Shown in pieces: positions 43,609-57,121 of a stretch of 64,000 nt of DNA. Under the pieces are notes generated by a model, which saw only the letters and a program-made list of their open reading frames with translations, did not search any database and was not told the origin of the DNA. Each line of letters begins with the position of its first letter. Position 1 is the stretch's first letter. The DNA lies in the NCBI RefSeq assembly GCF_000730385.1, contig NZ_CP008849.1, positions 4,244,834-4,308,833 of the forward strand. Direction: 5' to 3'. Position numbers and translations under genes: made by a program. This DNA is from Alteromonas australica. GTDB lineage: Bacteria > Pseudomonadota > Gammaproteobacteria > Enterobacterales > Alteromonadaceae.

Positions 43609-43674
43609 TTTTATAATATATCGAAATGACAGCTGACGGGTAAGCGAAGGCAAGCATTTAATTGCATGCAATGA

Positions 43675-44658
43675 TCAGGAAAATGGGGACGCGACTAACC
43701 ATTCAAGGAGCATTATCAGCGACCATGAAAAAGGAATCGCGCTTAAGCAAGAAAATATCCGCGACCAATCTCTAACATCCATCACACGCGTCGACAGCGT
43801 TGCAATGGATTCTTTTTCGTTTTCCAAAAGCTCTACACTTTCATATTCAGTATCAGTATTTTTATGTCTATAGGCGCTGATGGCCTTATTAATTTTTTCA
43901 TCTAACGTGGTTAGCACACGTGCTTTTTCGTTTCTCACTTTTGCTATCAGTTTTACCACCGGCCAAAACAGATAGAGCGCAAAGCTGCCGCTAAATAATG
44001 CGAGTATAAAAATGTCTATTGATGGCACATCTTTTCTAAACCAAAAGATAGGAATCAACGCTATTGCGCCCATTGAAAATATGGCGTTCGTCAGCCCCAA
44101 CTTTATAAGTACCATTAAAGATGCCAAATAGTCTTTTGTATTATTGGAGTCAGGTAAGACGTTATTGATGATGTAGCGAGTATTCGAGGTAATTTGAAAC
44201 AAAAATAGCCAGGTAAAGAACCAAAATGGCACTGCGGCAGCGGTTAAAATAAACACGTGCAACTCTTGGGTAACGGTGAGTAACTCTTCTAATACACAAT
44301 AAATAACCGTGAGTAATATTGCGATGACTGCTGCATTAAATAGATGATGTTTAAACTCGTTTGAAAGACGGTTACGGTGTACTGAAAAGCGGCTCAATTG
44401 ATTGGTTTTTACCAATAGTGATATTAAGCTGCTAGCCACATTTTGATGTAATACGCGAAGTGCAATCCAAAAATAACCCGTGAGAATAGACATTCCAATA
44501 GCGGAATTAAAGTCACGTTGAGCACGAACGTCACCTTCTGCGGGCCAATCGAGAGCCCCTGAATAGTAGTGAAGTGCTAACAGAAATAACATGGTAAGAA
44601 GAGGGTACAACGCAATACCGGCGTTATATTGCACATTCGTGTAAGGATTAAATTTCAT
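43675..44658 (-). CDS. unknown membrane protein, tandem paralogue B
   Basis: The 327-residue product is the first gene of the tandem pair and has the same layout as paralogue A: about six helices (near residues 15-32, 52-70, 112-132, 138-158, 188-205 and 212-232), then a charged segment (about 240-290), then a final helix pair. A Thr-Asn-Gln-Leu-Ser motif at about residues 87-91 is shared by both. No enzyme or transporter motif is visible. A tandem duplication with about one third identity by eye. The ATG at 44658 has a weak ribosome site. Next upstream is the atpC terminator. Confidence 0.65.
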   Translation of the reverse strand: MKFNPYTNVQYNAGIALYPLLTMLFLLALHYYSGALDWPAEGDVRAQRDFNSAIGMSILTGYFWIALRVLHQNVASSLISLLVKTNQLSRFSVHRNRLSNEFKHHLFNAAVIAILLTVIYCVLEELLTVTQELHVFILTAAAVPFWFFTWLFLFQITSNTRYIINNVLPDSNNTKDYLASLMVLIKLGLTNAIFSMGAIALIPIFWFRKDVPSIDIFILALFSGSFALYLFWPVVKLIAKVRNEKARVLTTLDEKINKAISAYRHKNTDTEYESVELLENEKESIATLSTRVMDVRDWSRIFSCLSAIPFSWSLIMLLEWLVASPFS

Positions 44659-44833
44659 TTTTTAGTATCAGTGTACACATACTTCGTTCAATCGCATTCA
44701 CTATGAAGTGCAAGTTACACTCAGTAGTGTAAACGTCGTCGCATAATAAACCAATACGATATTTTCGGTGAATTGAGAATAGTTGTAACGAATCTTTTCA
44801 ACCCATTGATTATCACTAAAAAGCTAGCCATAA

Positions 44834-44858
44834 AAAAACCCGCAAAATGCGGGTTTTT
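44834..44858 (-). terminator. terminator of the atp operon
   Basis: AAAAACCCGCA (34-44 of the 44800 block) pairs with TGCGGGTTTTT (44848-44858) around AAA. T-runs lie on both strands. It lies just after the atpC stop at 44880. Confidence 0.88.
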
Positions 44859-44879
44859 ATGTATATAGTGCTGCTTTTC

Positions 44880-45293
44880 TTACTTACGTAACTTCTGAAT
44901 AAGACGAAGTTGCGCGATAGCTTCTGCCAGCTCATGAGCGGCTTCTGCGTAGTTAAAGTCAGCGCCTGGGTTGGCGATGTGCTCTTCTGCACGTCGTTTG
45001 GCTTCTTCTGCTGCCTGCTCGTCAAGATCTTCAGCTCGAACGGCAGTATCAGCTAGAACGGTGACATTACCAGGTTGTACTTCAAGTACACCACCAGCAA
45101 CGTAAATAACTTCTTCTTCACCGTGCTGTTTAACCAAACGCACCATACCAGGTTTAATAGCAGAGATAAGTGGCGCGTGACCTGGGTGGATACCCAACTC
45201 ACCTTCGCTACCTGTCACTTGAATCGTTTCAACTAAACCAGAAAAAATTTCTTTTTCGGCGCTTACTACGTCCAAATGTACTGTCATTGCCAT
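44880..45293 (-). CDS. atpC: F1Fo ATP synthase subunit epsilon
   Basis: The 137-residue product has the beta-sandwich domain (1-85: [35 protein letters not shown]) and a helical tail with a long Glu/Ala-rich stretch. It links the rotor to the F1 head and inhibits ATP hydrolysis. AGGAGG before the first of two ATGs sets the start at 45293. Last gene of the operon. Confidence 0.97.
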   Translation of the reverse strand: MAMTVHLDVVSAEKEIFSGLVETIQVTGSEGELGIHPGHAPLISAIKPGMVRLVKQHGEEEVIYVAGGVLEVQPGNVTVLADTAVRAEDLDEQAAEEAKRRAEEHIANPGADFNYAEAAHELAEAIAQLRLIQKLRK

Positions 45294-45352
45294 GTGAACC
45301 TCCTGATTAGGTACGTTAGCATGAATAAGGGCTAGCTACGCTAGCCACTCAA

Positions 45353-46750
<1,398 letters not shown>

Positions 46751-46771
46751 TTATCTCTTTTAAACCTTTGC

Positions 46772-47632
46772 CTACACCGCTGCGGCACCGCTAACAATCT
46801 CACTAATTTCTTGTGTGATTGCAGCTTGACGCGCTTTGTTATATACCAATTGCAACTCATCAATAAGGTTGCCGGCATTGTCGGTTGCTGCCTTCATGGC
46901 AACCATTCGCGCAGCTTGTTCTGACGCTGCGTTTTCTACAACACCTTGGTACACCTGAGATTCAATGTAACGTACCATTAATGCTTCCAAAATTTCTTTT
47001 GGATCTGGCTCGTAAATGTAATCCCAACGATGTTGATATTCTTCGTCTTCCGACTTTGGCAAAGGCAATAACTGATTGATCACAGGCTTCTGTGTCATGG
47101 TGTTAACGAAGTCATTGAATACCAAGAATACTCGGTCAATCTTACCTTCGTCGTACGCTTTAAGCATAACGCGTACAACACCGACTACATCGCTCACAGA
47201 CGGCTTATCACCCAATCCAGATTCAGCAGCAAGCAAAGTGCCGCCAAAACGGTTGAAGAAAGAGCACGCTTTAGAGCCTAGTGCAGCAAAATCCACCTCT
47301 ACACCCTGGTCGCGCCATTTCTTCACGTCCTGAGTGACAAGCTTAAATTCGTTGGTGTTCAAGCCACCACATAAGCCTCGGTCAGTGGAAATCACAATGT
47401 AACCAACACGCTTGATTTCACGCGCTTCCAAATAAGGATGGCGATATTCAAGGTTACCGTTAGCAATGTGACCAATCACTTTAAGCATATTTTGTGCATA
47501 TGGACGACCAGAGGCCATGCGTTCCTGCGCCTTTTTCATTTTAGACGCAGCAACCATTTCCATCGCACTGGTAATTTTTTGAGTATTTTTAATACTCCCA
47601 ATCTTACCTTTTATTTCTTTACCGCTGGCCAT
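46772..47632 (-). CDS. atpG: F1Fo ATP synthase subunit gamma
   Basis: The 286-residue central shaft subunit has long N- and C-terminal helices: [25 protein letters not shown] at the start and [38 protein letters not shown] at the end (shown here as the shorter pieces [11 protein letters not shown] and [12 protein letters not shown]). The RGLCGGLN loop is present. Normal length and position between atpA and atpD. Confidence 0.98.
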   Translation of the reverse strand: MASGKEIKGKIGSIKNTQKITSAMEMVAASKMKKAQERMASGRPYAQNMLKVIGHIANGNLEYRHPYLEAREIKRVGYIVISTDRGLCGGLNTNEFKLVTQDVKKWRDQGVEVDFAALGSKACSFFNRFGGTLLAAESGLGDKPSVSDVVGVVRVMLKAYDEGKIDRVFLVFNDFVNTMTQKPVINQLLPLPKSEDEEYQHRWDYIYEPDPKEILEALMVRYIESQVYQGVVENAASEQAARMVAMKAATDNAGNLIDELQLVYNKARQAAITQEISEIVSGAAAV

Positions 47633-47689
47633 GACTATCTCTCCGATTACTCAACGAATGCGCTGGTGGTTAAACACCAGCACCATTGA

Positions 47690-49231
47690 TTACCAAGTTT
47701 GTGTCGCTTTAAAACTAGTTAAAGCGTCGTTCAACTTAGAGGCAATCTCGTCGTTGTAGTTACCTGTTTCGTTGATAGTCTTCATAAGGTCAGCATGTTC
47801 GCTGTTCATATAAGAGTGAAGCGCCGCTTCAAAATCTAGGATCTTGTTAAGCTCGATACCCTTAAGGAAACCTTTTTCTACCGCGAACAGGGAAACACCC
47901 ATATCAGCAATTGAAAGTGGCGCATATTGCTTCTGCTTCATTAGCTCTGTTACGCGCTCACCGTGTTCAAGTTGCTCACGAGTTGCATCATCAAGGTCAG
48001 AAGCGAACTGCGAGAACGCCGCAAGTTCACGATACTGAGCTAGGGCTAGACGAATACCGCCACCCAACTTCTTGATGATCTTAGTTTGCGCAGCACCACC
48101 AACACGAGATACTGAGATACCAGCGTTAACCGCAGGGCGGATACCGGCATTAAACAAGTCAGTTTCTAGGAAGATCTGACCATCAGTAATCGAGATTACG
48201 TTAGTAGGTACGAAGGCTGACACGTCGCCCGCTTGCGTTTCAATAATTGGAAGCGCAGTCAGTGAACCCGTTTTACCTTTCACTTCGCCGTCTGTGTAAC
48301 GCTCAACGTATTGCTCGTTTACACGTGCAGCACGCTCTAGTAGGCGTGAGTGAAGATAGAAAACATCACCAGGGTAAGCTTCACGACCAGGAGGACGCTT
48401 AAGTAGTAGTGAGATTTGACGGTAAGCAACAGCTTGCTTAGACAAATCATCATATACGATGAGTGCGTCTTCACCGCGGTCACGGAAGTATTCACCCATA
48501 GTACAACCAGAGTAAGGCGCTAAGTATTGAAGCGCAGCAGACTCAGATGCAGATGCTGCAACCACGATAGTGTGGTCTAGGGCACCATGCTCTTCTAGTT
48601 TACGTACTACGTTAGCGATAGTAGATGCTTTTTGACCAACCGCAACGTACACACATTTAATGCCTGTACCTTTTTGGTTGATGATTGCATCAACAGCCAT
48701 TGCTGTCTTACCACACTGGCGGTCGCCGATGATAAGTTCACGCTGACCACGACCCACTGGGATCATGGCGTCAACAGACTTATAACCGGTTTGAATAGGC
48801 TGGTCTACCGACTGACGTTCAATTACGCCAGGTGCAATTTTTTCTACTGGTTCGAAACCAGCAGCGTCAATAGCACCTTTGCCGTCGATAGGCTCACCCA
48901 GTGTATTTACAACACGTCCTAGAAGTGCGTTACCTACTGGTACTTCAAGAATACGGCCAGTAGATTGTACTTTATCGCCTTCTTTAAGATCCGCGTACGG
49001 ACCCATTACAACCGCACCTACTGAGTCGCGCTCAAGGTTTAGTGCAATTGCGTAACGGCTTCCAGGAAGCTCTATCATTTCACCTTGCATTACATCGGCA
49101 AGGCCATGAATGCGGATAATACCGTCAGTAACTGCGACGATAGTACCTTCATTGCGTGCTTCACTGCTTACATTGAACTGTTCAATTCTTTTCTTGATCA
49201 GTTCAGCAATTTCAGTGGAATTAAGTTGCAT
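47690..49231 (-). CDS. atpA: F1Fo ATP synthase subunit alpha
   Basis: The 513-residue non-catalytic nucleotide-binding subunit has Walker [16 protein letters not shown] (about residues 169-183), the arginine-finger region around [11 protein letters not shown], and the start [16 protein letters not shown]. The length equals E. coli AtpA (513). Confidence 0.99.
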   Translation of the reverse strand: MQLNSTEIAELIKKRIEQFNVSSEARNEGTIVAVTDGIIRIHGLADVMQGEMIELPGSRYAIALNLERDSVGAVVMGPYADLKEGDKVQSTGRILEVPVGNALLGRVVNTLGEPIDGKGAIDAAGFEPVEKIAPGVIERQSVDQPIQTGYKSVDAMIPVGRGQRELIIGDRQCGKTAMAVDAIINQKGTGIKCVYVAVGQKASTIANVVRKLEEHGALDHTIVVAASASESAALQYLAPYSGCTMGEYFRDRGEDALIVYDDLSKQAVAYRQISLLLKRPPGREAYPGDVFYLHSRLLERAARVNEQYVERYTDGEVKGKTGSLTALPIIETQAGDVSAFVPTNVISITDGQIFLETDLFNAGIRPAVNAGISVSRVGGAAQTKIIKKLGGGIRLALAQYRELAAFSQFASDLDDATREQLEHGERVTELMKQKQYAPLSIADMGVSLFAVEKGFLKGIELNKILDFEAALHSYMNSEHADLMKTINETGNYNDEIASKLNDALTSFKATQTW

Positions 49232-49244
49232 GCTCTTATCCCCG

Positions 49245-49778
49245 TTATGCTTGCAACGCGTCTGCGAGACGGTTCAATTTCGACTTTACGGAACCATCAA
49301 TAACTGTATCACCGGCGTTTATTACCATTCCAGCGATCAGGGCAGGGTCCACGTTACAATTAAGCTTCACTTTACGTGCCAAACGTTTCTCCAACGACGC
49401 AATCAAGTCTGATTGTTGTGCGTCGGTCAGCGTAGATGCTGACGTTACGTCTACGTCAATTTCTTTATCGTACTCTGCTTTAAAGGCATCGAACATTGTT
49501 GAAATTTCCGGTAACGCGGCTAAACGTTTATTCTCAGCCAGCACCTTAATTAGGTTTTGACCATGTTCATCGAGTTGCTCACCGCACACATTATTAAAAA
49601 TGTCGGCAAGTGTGTCTGCAGCAACAGCACCCGTTAGTAACGCGTGCATTTCGTCGTTTGCAGCAACAGCGCCTGCGAAGGTTAGCATTTCTTGCCATTT
49701 CGCTACGACGCCTTTCTCAATGGCGAAATCGAAAGCAGCTTTAGCGTAAGGACGAGCAACGGTTGTCAATTCAGACAT
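49245..49778 (-). CDS. atpH: F1Fo ATP synthase subunit delta
   Basis: The 177-residue peripheral-stalk subunit has [18 protein letters not shown] at the start and the C-terminal [20 protein letters not shown] typical of OSCP/delta. It connects subunit b to the F1 head. It lies between atpF and atpA. Confidence 0.97.
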   Translation of the reverse strand: MSELTTVARPYAKAAFDFAIEKGVVAKWQEMLTFAGAVAANDEMHALLTGAVAADTLADIFNNVCGEQLDEHGQNLIKVLAENKRLAALPEISTMFDAFKAEYDKEIDVDVTSASTLTDAQQSDLIASLEKRLARKVKLNCNVDPALIAGMVINAGDTVIDGSVKSKLNRLADALQA

Positions 49779-49792
49779 GGCTCATCTCCCCT

Positions 49793-50263
49793 TTAAAGCT
49801 CTGCGACAAGTTTTTCAACAATGTCGTTTTGCGCGTTAGCATCGATTTCACGTTGTAAGATTTGTTGTGCACCAGCTACTGCCAGGGCAGATACCTGCTT
49901 GCGCAAATCTTCTTTGGCACGATTGCGTTCTGCTTCAATTTCGGCATAACCAGACGCGATAATTTTCTCGCGTTCTGCGTGACCTTTCTGCGTTTCTTCG
50001 TCAACCAATTGGTTGGCGCGCTTTTTGGCCTGCTCGATAATTTCAGCTGCTTGCGCTTTCGCATCTTTCAATTGCTCAGTGGCTTTCGCTTGAGCAAGTT
50101 CTAGGTCTTTCTCTGCGCGTTCAGAAGCTTCTAGCCCATCGGCTATTTTCTTTTGACGCTCTTCAATCGCTGCCATCAGCGGTGGCCATACATATTTCAT
50201 GCAGAACACCACGAACACAGCGAAGGCGATTAATTGACCAATAAAAGTGGCGTTAAAATTCAC
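49793..50263 (-). CDS. atpF: F1Fo ATP synthase subunit b
   Basis: The 156-residue peripheral-stalk subunit has one N-terminal membrane helix (about residues 5-25) and a long charged coiled coil (about 30-155) rich in Ala, Glu and Lys. The start is GTG at 50263 with AGGAGG upstream; the E. coli atpF also starts with GTG. Length identical to E. coli AtpF (156). Confidence 0.97.
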   Translation of the reverse strand: MNFNATFIGQLIAFAVFVVFCMKYVWPPLMAAIEERQKKIADGLEASERAEKDLELAQAKATEQLKDAKAQAAEIIEQAKKRANQLVDEETQKGHAEREKIIASGYAEIEAERNRAKEDLRKQVSALAVAGAQQILQREIDANAQNDIVEKLVAEL

Positions 50264-50308
50264 TATCGCCCCTCCTCTTAAAGTTCGCTAAAAAAGTGTT
50301 TAGTAATA

Positions 50309-50548
<240 letters not shown>

Positions 50549-50634
50549 TTAAATTTAAAGTTAATGTTAAAAGTAAAACTCGGTTATCAACCGTGCTGAC
50601 ATTTCCAGGTGATATCAACACGGGTCAATGCTTA

Positions 50635-51471
<837 letters not shown>

Positions 51472-51539
51472 TTAACCTAAGTTGTAAAGTGTAAAAATTG
51501 GTGACTGGTTCCAGTGCATATTCACAGCAAGACACATTG

Positions 51540-51935
51540 TTAGTTTTCATTATTTTTAGTGCCGTAATGGAACATGGCCAGTCCATGACTGGCGGTTGTA
51601 ACGACATAGGCCAAAAATACTTCTATCGGCGCGGCATTTAAGCCTGCAAATGTCACTACAAATAAAATGATTGTCAGTGCCAGTTTCATTTTAGAACCCT
51701 GGCTAAAACTTTTTGCTACCAGTGCATTCTTTCTTGCACCCGAATAACGAAACGCGAACCACGAAAATACGCTTGTTGGCAGTATGCTAATAAGTGCACC
51801 TGCCGCCGCCGACATTGCCGAGTGACGGTTGAACATCACCGCAACAATCACAACGAGACAGACAGCAGTAATAACCTGAACAATAAAGCCTCTTCTGGCT
51901 AACGCTTTACCTTGTCCAGCTAGTGTAATATTCAC
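51540..51935 (-). CDS. atpI: ATP synthase accessory protein I
   Basis: The 131-residue hydrophobic product has four membrane helices (about 18-36, 40-60, 80-98 and 102-122) and a basic start. It helps c-ring assembly. No ATG is available. A GTG at 51935, with CGGAG five bases upstream, gives the length expected for AtpI (126 in E. coli); a TTG at 51965 would add ten residues. It is the first gene of the atp operon, behind a strong promoter. Confidence 0.88.
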   Translation of the reverse strand: MNITLAGQGKALARRGFIVQVITAVCLVVIVAVMFNRHSAMSAAAGALISILPTSVFSWFAFRYSGARKNALVAKSFSQGSKMKLALTIILFVVTFAGLNAAPIEVFLAYVVTTASHGLAMFHYGTKNNEN

Positions 51936-51976
51936 TTTTCTCCGCTGCGTGTTCACGACTAACAAAAAGCGTCAGA

Positions 51977-52004
51977 AGTATACTGTTTTATCGGCAATTT
52001 TCAA
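51977..52004 (-). promoter_or_regulatory. sigma-70 promoter of the atp operon
   Basis: On the minus strand TTGAAA (51999-52004) and TATACT (51977-51982) are separated by 16 bases, about 40 bases before the atpI start. Fits a strong, constitutive housekeeping promoter. Confidence 0.8.
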
Positions 52005-52141
52005 CAGTACATCGCATTTTGAAAGTTATTCTGAAAATATTCTATTGCTATAACCGGAAAGGAGACTATCCAAAGAGATGGTCTATTTACCGAGGGTTCG
52101 CGAAAAGGGCGCACATATAGCCTTACGCCATTAAAGTTAAC

Positions 52142-53020
52142 CTATTGTATTTTAGATAAAATTCCATCTAATTGCTGCAAATCACTAAAGCTAATGACTA
52201 GCTTACCTTTTCCTTTTGCATTGTGGTCGATAGTCACAGGTGCGCCTAAATTTTCTGAAAGTCGCGTCATAAGTTTTTGAACATCGGGATCAGTTTGCTT
52301 TTCTTGTTTAGGTTTTGCCGGCTCAAGCAACTTTTTTACTAACTTTTCAGTATCTCTAACGGTTAACCCTTTTCCTGATACCACGTGGGCAGCTTCCGAT
52401 TGGGACTCTCCATCAAGTGCTAACAACGCACGTGCATGTCCCATTTCAATATCACCATGTTCAACTAACAACTTAACGTCGTCATTTAGGTTATTTAAAC
52501 GTAGAAGATTAGTGACCGTAGTGCGAGATTTTCCTACCGCTTCTGCCACTTCTTGATGGGTAAGCGCAAATTCGTTCATCAATCGGTCAAGGGCTTGCGC
52601 CTCTTCCATAGCGTTTAGATCTTCCCGTTGAATATTTTCAATTAACGCAATGGCAACCGCCGCCTCATCTGGCACGTCTTTAACTAAACAGGGAACTTCA
52701 TCAAGTTGCGCCAATTGAGACGCACGCCAGCGACGTTCACCGGCAATGATTTCATAGCGATTTTGATCAATTTTTCTTACCACTATGGGCTGAATCACCC
52801 CTTGTGCACGAATGGATGACGCTAATTCCTCGAGGGCCTCGGGTGACATGTCTTTACGAGGCTGGTATTTACCCGGCACCAAAAATTCGATGGGAATTTT
52901 GCTTAATTCGCTTTGCGTGGCTTCAACCGACGCCGACTCCCTATCTTTTTGCGACGATGATTGGCTGGTAGCTAGTAGTGCGTCCAAACCACGGCCTAGC
53001 CCTCTTTTACGTGCTGACAT
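52142..53020 (-). CDS. parB: chromosome-partitioning protein ParB
   Basis: The 292-residue product has the ParB/Spo0J CTPase box GERRWRASQLA and the PKFQPR-type start PGKYQPRKDMS (about residues 50-120). A helix-turn-helix follows (LTHQEVAEAVGKSRTTVTNLLRL, about 160-182) and a C-terminal dimer domain (about 240-290). It loads on parS sites near the origin and forms a sliding clamp. No consensus parS was picked out by eye in this window. GAGGGGAC before the ATG. It follows parA by 44 bases. Confidence 0.97.
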   Translation of the reverse strand: MSARKRGLGRGLDALLATSQSSSQKDRESASVEATQSELSKIPIEFLVPGKYQPRKDMSPEALEELASSIRAQGVIQPIVVRKIDQNRYEIIAGERRWRASQLAQLDEVPCLVKDVPDEAAVAIALIENIQREDLNAMEEAQALDRLMNEFALTHQEVAEAVGKSRTTVTNLLRLNNLNDDVKLLVEHGDIEMGHARALLALDGESQSEAAHVVSGKGLTVRDTEKLVKKLLEPAKPKQEKQTDPDVQKLMTRLSENLGAPVTIDHNAKGKGKLVISFSDLQQLDGILSKIQ

Positions 53021-53064
53021 AGTCCCCTCAATGGCATCTTTCGATGCGTTCAGCTTATTATGAT

Positions 53065-53859
53065 TTAACTTGCTTTCGCTTGCGCTGGCGCTAATTTGTC
53101 TCGGCGGCGTAGAATTTCACCAGCCAGTGCTAAATAGGCTTTAGCCCCCGTGGAAGATTTATCGTAATACATGGCCGGTGTGCCGAAACTCGGCGCTTCG
53201 GCTAAACGTACATTTCTAGGAATAACCGTTCGATATACCTGCTCACCAAAGTGACGTTTTAACTGTTCTGAAACGTCATTTGCCAGCCGATTTCGCGGGT
53301 CGTACATAGTACGCAATACGCCTTCAATCTTCAATTCAGGATTCACCACCGATGCTAATTTTTGAATGGTATCCATTAGGGCAGTTAACCCTTCTAATGC
53401 ATAGTATTCACATTGCATGGGTACCATCACTGAATCTGCCGCGGCCAAGGCGTTTACCGTTAACTGATTTAACGACGGCGGGCAATCAATAAAAATGAAA
53501 TCGTAATAGTCCATCACAGGTTTAAGTGAGTTGCGTAAACGCACTTCTCGGGCAAACATTTCCATCAACTTGATTTCAGCCGCCGTGACATCACCATTTG
53601 CGGCAATTAAATCATATTTGCCAGAGGTATTTTTTACGATGACTTCATCAATGGGTTTATCTTCGATGAGAAGTTCAAAAGCGGTAGCGTCAACCTCGTA
53701 CTTATCTACACCACTACCCATGGTAGCATTGCCTTGGGGATCTAAATCGATAAGCAGTACTTTGCGCTTTGTTGCTGCCATTGAAGCAGCAACGTTGACG
53801 GCAGTGGTTGTTTTTCCCACTCCACCTTTTTGATTCGCGATTGCGATTACCTTAGCCAA
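53065..53859 (-). CDS. parA: chromosome-partitioning ATPase ParA
   Basis: The 264-residue ParA/Soj ATPase has the deviant Walker A KGGVGKTTTAVNVAASMA starting at residue 11, the Walker B FIFIDCPPSL and the switch region. It drives origin segregation with ParB. The start must be TTG at 53859: it gives the exact family N-terminus (AKVIAIANQKGG), AGGA lies six bases upstream, and no ATG or GTG is available. A slow start codon may limit its amount. It lies 11 bases after rsmG. Confidence 0.97.
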   Translation of the reverse strand: MAKVIAIANQKGGVGKTTTAVNVAASMAATKRKVLLIDLDPQGNATMGSGVDKYEVDATAFELLIEDKPIDEVIVKNTSGKYDLIAANGDVTAAEIKLMEMFAREVRLRNSLKPVMDYYDFIFIDCPPSLNQLTVNALAAADSVMVPMQCEYYALEGLTALMDTIQKLASVVNPELKIEGVLRTMYDPRNRLANDVSEQLKRHFGEQVYRTVIPRNVRLAEAPSFGTPAMYYDKSSTGAKAYLALAGEILRRRDKLAPAQAKAS

Positions 53860-53870
53860 AATGAATCCTG

Positions 53871-54506
53871 TTATGCTTTTTTAATCCAAACCAGATGTCT
53901 TTCGCCCACCAAATTCGGCACAGTGAGATTTTCCGTTCTAATCACCTGGTAGTGATTACTCACTTCTTCAATTTCATCTTGCGGATATTGCCCTTTGAGT
54001 GCCAAAAATAGCCCTTCTGAATCTACCAGATGTTCGCACCAGTGCAACATATCTTTTAGAGAAGCAAACGCGCGACTAAGCACAATATCGTAAGGTTTTA
54101 TTGGTTGGTGCGCTTCAACACGACTCTGAAGAGGCGTGACATTTTGCAATTTAAGCGAATGTGCGCATTGTGTCATAAAGCGTACCCGTTTACCTAAACT
54201 ATCAAGCAAGGTAAATTGTTTTTCTGGAAACGCGATAGCGAGGGGCATACCCGGTAAGCCTGGACCCGTTCCTACATCAATAATATTCGATTCAGGCAAA
54301 TGGGGCATAATGGCTAACGAATCTAGAATATGTTTCACCATCATCTGTTTGGGGCATCTTACCGAAGTAAGGTTGTACGCTTTGTTCCATTTATCCATCA
54401 ACAGCACATATTCAACGAGTTGTGCTTGTTGATGACTATCGATATCTAATGCAAGGGCCTCAATACCCGAGGCCAATATTTCGTGTAATTCTTGCTTTAA
54501 GCTCAT
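53871..54506 (-). CDS. rsmG: 16S rRNA (guanine527-N7)-methyltransferase
   Basis: The 211-residue SAM-dependent methyltransferase has the SAM motif NIIDVGTGPGLPGMPLAIAF (about residues 68-87), KWNKAYNLTSV and SRAFASLKDML. It methylates G527 of 16S rRNA. Between mnmG and parA, the classical order (gidA-gidB-parA). Length as in E. coli (207). Confidence 0.97.
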   Translation of the reverse strand: MSLKQELHEILASGIEALALDIDSHQQAQLVEYVLLMDKWNKAYNLTSVRCPKQMMVKHILDSLAIMPHLPESNIIDVGTGPGLPGMPLAIAFPEKQFTLLDSLGKRVRFMTQCAHSLKLQNVTPLQSRVEAHQPIKPYDIVLSRAFASLKDMLHWCEHLVDSEGLFLALKGQYPQDEIEEVSNHYQVIRTENLTVPNLVGERHLVWIKKA

Positions 54507-54556
54507 TAAGTTGGCTCTTATTGTAGACGGTAAGCCGTGGTAAGCGAGTGAATACC

Positions 54557-56458
54557 TTACGCGCTGATCTTATCTTGTTTTCTTAGCATGCCATGCTTTT
54601 TCAAATAAACTAGTAGCAACGAGATAGCAGCCGGCGTGATGCCCGATATACGGGAGGCCTTGCCAATAGTTTCAGGGCGCGCTTCGGTTAATTTTGCTAC
54701 CACTTCGTTTGACAGCCCAGATATTTTACCAAAATCCAGATCAATTGGCAGTAGGGTGTTTTCATGGCGTTGCGTTTTGGCAATCTCATCCATCTGTCGA
54801 GCAATATAACCTGCATACTTAATTTGAATTTCGACCTGCTCAGCAGCAATAGGATCGCTTAACCCCGGACCCACACTTTCAATTTCCATCAACTGGCGAT
54901 AGGTCATTTCTGGTCGACGAATAAGTTCTTCAAGAGAGTGTTCACGACTGACAGGATTTTTCAGTTTTGTGTTTAATTCAGGTGTAGCCGTGTGATCGGG
55001 ATGGATCCATTGACCACGTAAACGTTGAAGTTCGCTTTCGACGGCGTCCATTTTTTGATTAAACTTAGCCCAACGATCATCATCAACCAACCCTATTTCG
55101 CGACCGAGGGCCGTTAATCGGCTATCTGCGTTATCTTCACGAAGCAGTAAGCGATATTCAGCACGACTGGTGAACATGCGATAGGGCTCTTTTGTTCCCA
55201 TAGTGGCAAGGTCGTCAATAAGCACACCCATGTACGCCTGATCACGACGCAAAATTAATGGATCTTTTTGTTGTACTTGCAATGCCGCATTAGCGCCAGC
55301 CACTAAACCTTGCGCGCCAGCTTCTTCATAGCCAGTGGTTCCATTGATTTGGCCAGCAAAGAACAACCCTTTGATGAACTTCGTTTCTAAGGTTTGCTTG
55401 AGGTCTCGAGGGTCGAAAAAGTCATATTCTATAGCGTAGCCAGGACGGACAATATGGGCATTTTCAAAACCTTTGATTGACCGAACTAAATTAACTTGAA
55501 CGTCAAACGGTAAGCTGGTTGAAATTCCATTAGGATAAACTTCGATGCTGTTTAATCCTTCTGGCTCGACAAATATTTGATGCGAGTTTTTATCCGCAAA
55601 ACGGGTAATTTTGTCTTCAATACTTGGGCAATAACGTGGCCCAATACCTTCAATAACCCCAGTAAACATGGGAGAGCGATCTAAACCACCACGAATAATA
55701 TCATGGGTTTTTTCATTGGTGTGGGTGATGTAGCAAGGAATTTGCGTAGGATGCATTTCCCTGTTACCCATGAACGAAAATACAGGTGTAGGGTTATCAC
55801 CCGGCTGAGGCTGCATTTGCGTAAAATCAAGAGAGCGCGCATCTAAACGGGGAGGGGTACCTGTTTTCAAGCGATCAACCCTAAAGGGTAATGCGCGAAG
55901 GCGATCTGCCAGAGCAATGGAAGGAGGATCGCCTGCACGGCCTCCTCGGTAGTTTTCTAACCCAATGTGTATGGTGCCTCCAAGAAAGGTACCAACAGTC
56001 AGTACAACGCTCTTGGCTTTGAATTTTAAGCCCATTTGGGTGACTACACCCGTTACCTGATCGTTTTCAACAATGAGATCGTCAACACTTTGTTGAAACA
56101 AGGTTAGGTTTTCTTGGCTTTCTACTATTTTTCTGATCGCTTGGCGATATAGGGTTCTGTCAGCTTGTGCACGAGTCGCTCTAACTGCAGGTCCTTTACT
56201 CGAATTCAGCGTCCTAAATTGAATACCACCTTCATCAATCGCTAACGCCATGGCACCGCCAAGGGCATCAATTTCTTTAACCAAATGGCCTTTACCAATA
56301 CCACCAATTGCAGGGTTGCAAGACATTTGGCCAATGGTCTCAATATTATGGGTTAACAGCAAGGTACGTGAACCCATACGTGCGGCAGCAAGTGCTGCTT
56401 CTGTGCCAGCATGACCACCACCTACTACGATGACATCAAAGGCTTGGGTGTAAAACAT
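54557..56458 (-). CDS. mnmG: tRNA-cmnm5U34 synthesis enzyme MnmG
   Basis: The 633-residue FAD protein has the FAD motif [19 protein letters not shown] (about residues 8-26), the NAD-type segment, [11 protein letters not shown], and the C-terminal helical domain that binds MnmE. With MnmE it makes carboxymethylaminomethyl-uridine at tRNA position 34. The ATG at 56458 is chosen (GAGG six bases upstream); a GTG at 56470 would add four residues. It borders oriC, the same position as in E. coli, where its transcription affects origin firing. Confidence 0.98.
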   Translation of the reverse strand: MFYTQAFDVIVVGGGHAGTEAALAAARMGSRTLLLTHNIETIGQMSCNPAIGGIGKGHLVKEIDALGGAMALAIDEGGIQFRTLNSSKGPAVRATRAQADRTLYRQAIRKIVESQENLTLFQQSVDDLIVENDQVTGVVTQMGLKFKAKSVVLTVGTFLGGTIHIGLENYRGGRAGDPPSIALADRLRALPFRVDRLKTGTPPRLDARSLDFTQMQPQPGDNPTPVFSFMGNREMHPTQIPCYITHTNEKTHDIIRGGLDRSPMFTGVIEGIGPRYCPSIEDKITRFADKNSHQIFVEPEGLNSIEVYPNGISTSLPFDVQVNLVRSIKGFENAHIVRPGYAIEYDFFDPRDLKQTLETKFIKGLFFAGQINGTTGYEEAGAQGLVAGANAALQVQQKDPLILRRDQAYMGVLIDDLATMGTKEPYRMFTSRAEYRLLLREDNADSRLTALGREIGLVDDDRWAKFNQKMDAVESELQRLRGQWIHPDHTATPELNTKLKNPVSREHSLEELIRRPEMTYRQLMEIESVGPGLSDPIAAEQVEIQIKYAGYIARQMDEIAKTQRHENTLLPIDLDFGKISGLSNEVVAKLTEARPETIGKASRISGITPAAISLLLVYLKKHGMLRKQDKISA

Positions 56459-56470
56459 GTAAAACCTCAC

Positions 56471-57060
56471 AGTTAACCAAAATTGAAAAACGATATTTTT
56501 TTCAGCAATACCTGAAAAAAGGGCGCGTATTTTATCTGACTTATTGCCTAAAGAAAATGGTTAAATTTTCTTCAATGGGTTTATTTATTTAGGCTCGATC
56601 GATTTTAATGATCTTAAGATCTCTTTTAGATCTGTTTATTTTTACTTTTATTAGGATCACCAAGATCTGTGGGTAAGCCATTAAAGCATTTTTAGATCAT
56701 GATGTTACACGATCAATAACCTTGGGAAACACAGATCCATAACCCCCTCTTTATACTGTGCATAAACCCCCTATTTATCCACAATTGATTTTGTGGATAA
56801 AGTTATGCATTTCACGATCAAAGCTTATACACAGTGGTTTGTAGGATCCTATCCACAGGGCTGATCAAGATGTGATCGTTCTGGGGATAAAATGTTTGTT
56901 CTTTTCACTGTTGGATCTTATGATCGAGTAAATATAAGGGGTATAGCGCGATCATCTTGTGGAGGAGATCTTTCCACAATTCTAGTTCTGATCTCGTGAT
57001 CACTACAATGTGATCAGGTTTAAATTCCAAATAATGATGTGATTATTTTAGTTAATAATA
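56471..57060. other. oriC: chromosomal replication origin (oriC)
   Basis: The mnmG-dnaC gap has the E. coli-type layout. An AT-rich unwinding part lies at about 56581-56650 with GATCT-led 13-mers at 56618-56630 (GATCTCTTTTAGA) and 56629-56641 (GATCTGTTTATTT). DnaA boxes of the TTATNCACA form lie at 56757-56765 (minus), 56775-56783 (plus, TTATCCACA), 56792-56800 (minus, TTATCCACA) and 56825-56833 (plus, TTATACACA). Boxes with one mismatch lie at 56668-56676, 56849-56857 and 56882-56890. About 20 GATC sites crowd the region, as expected for SeqA/Dam control. No protein-coding frame is visible. Confidence 0.92.
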
Positions 57061-57087
57061 AAAAAGACCCGAGATTAGGGTCTTTTT
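57061..57087 (-). terminator. terminator after the dnaT-dnaC operon
   Basis: AAAAAGACCC and GGGTCTTTTT pair around GAGATTA, 35 bases after the dnaC-like stop on the minus strand, with T-runs. It keeps gene transcription out of the origin. Confidence 0.88.
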
Positions 57088-57121
57088 AGTCGTATTTATT
57101 GATTTATTATAACTATTATAA

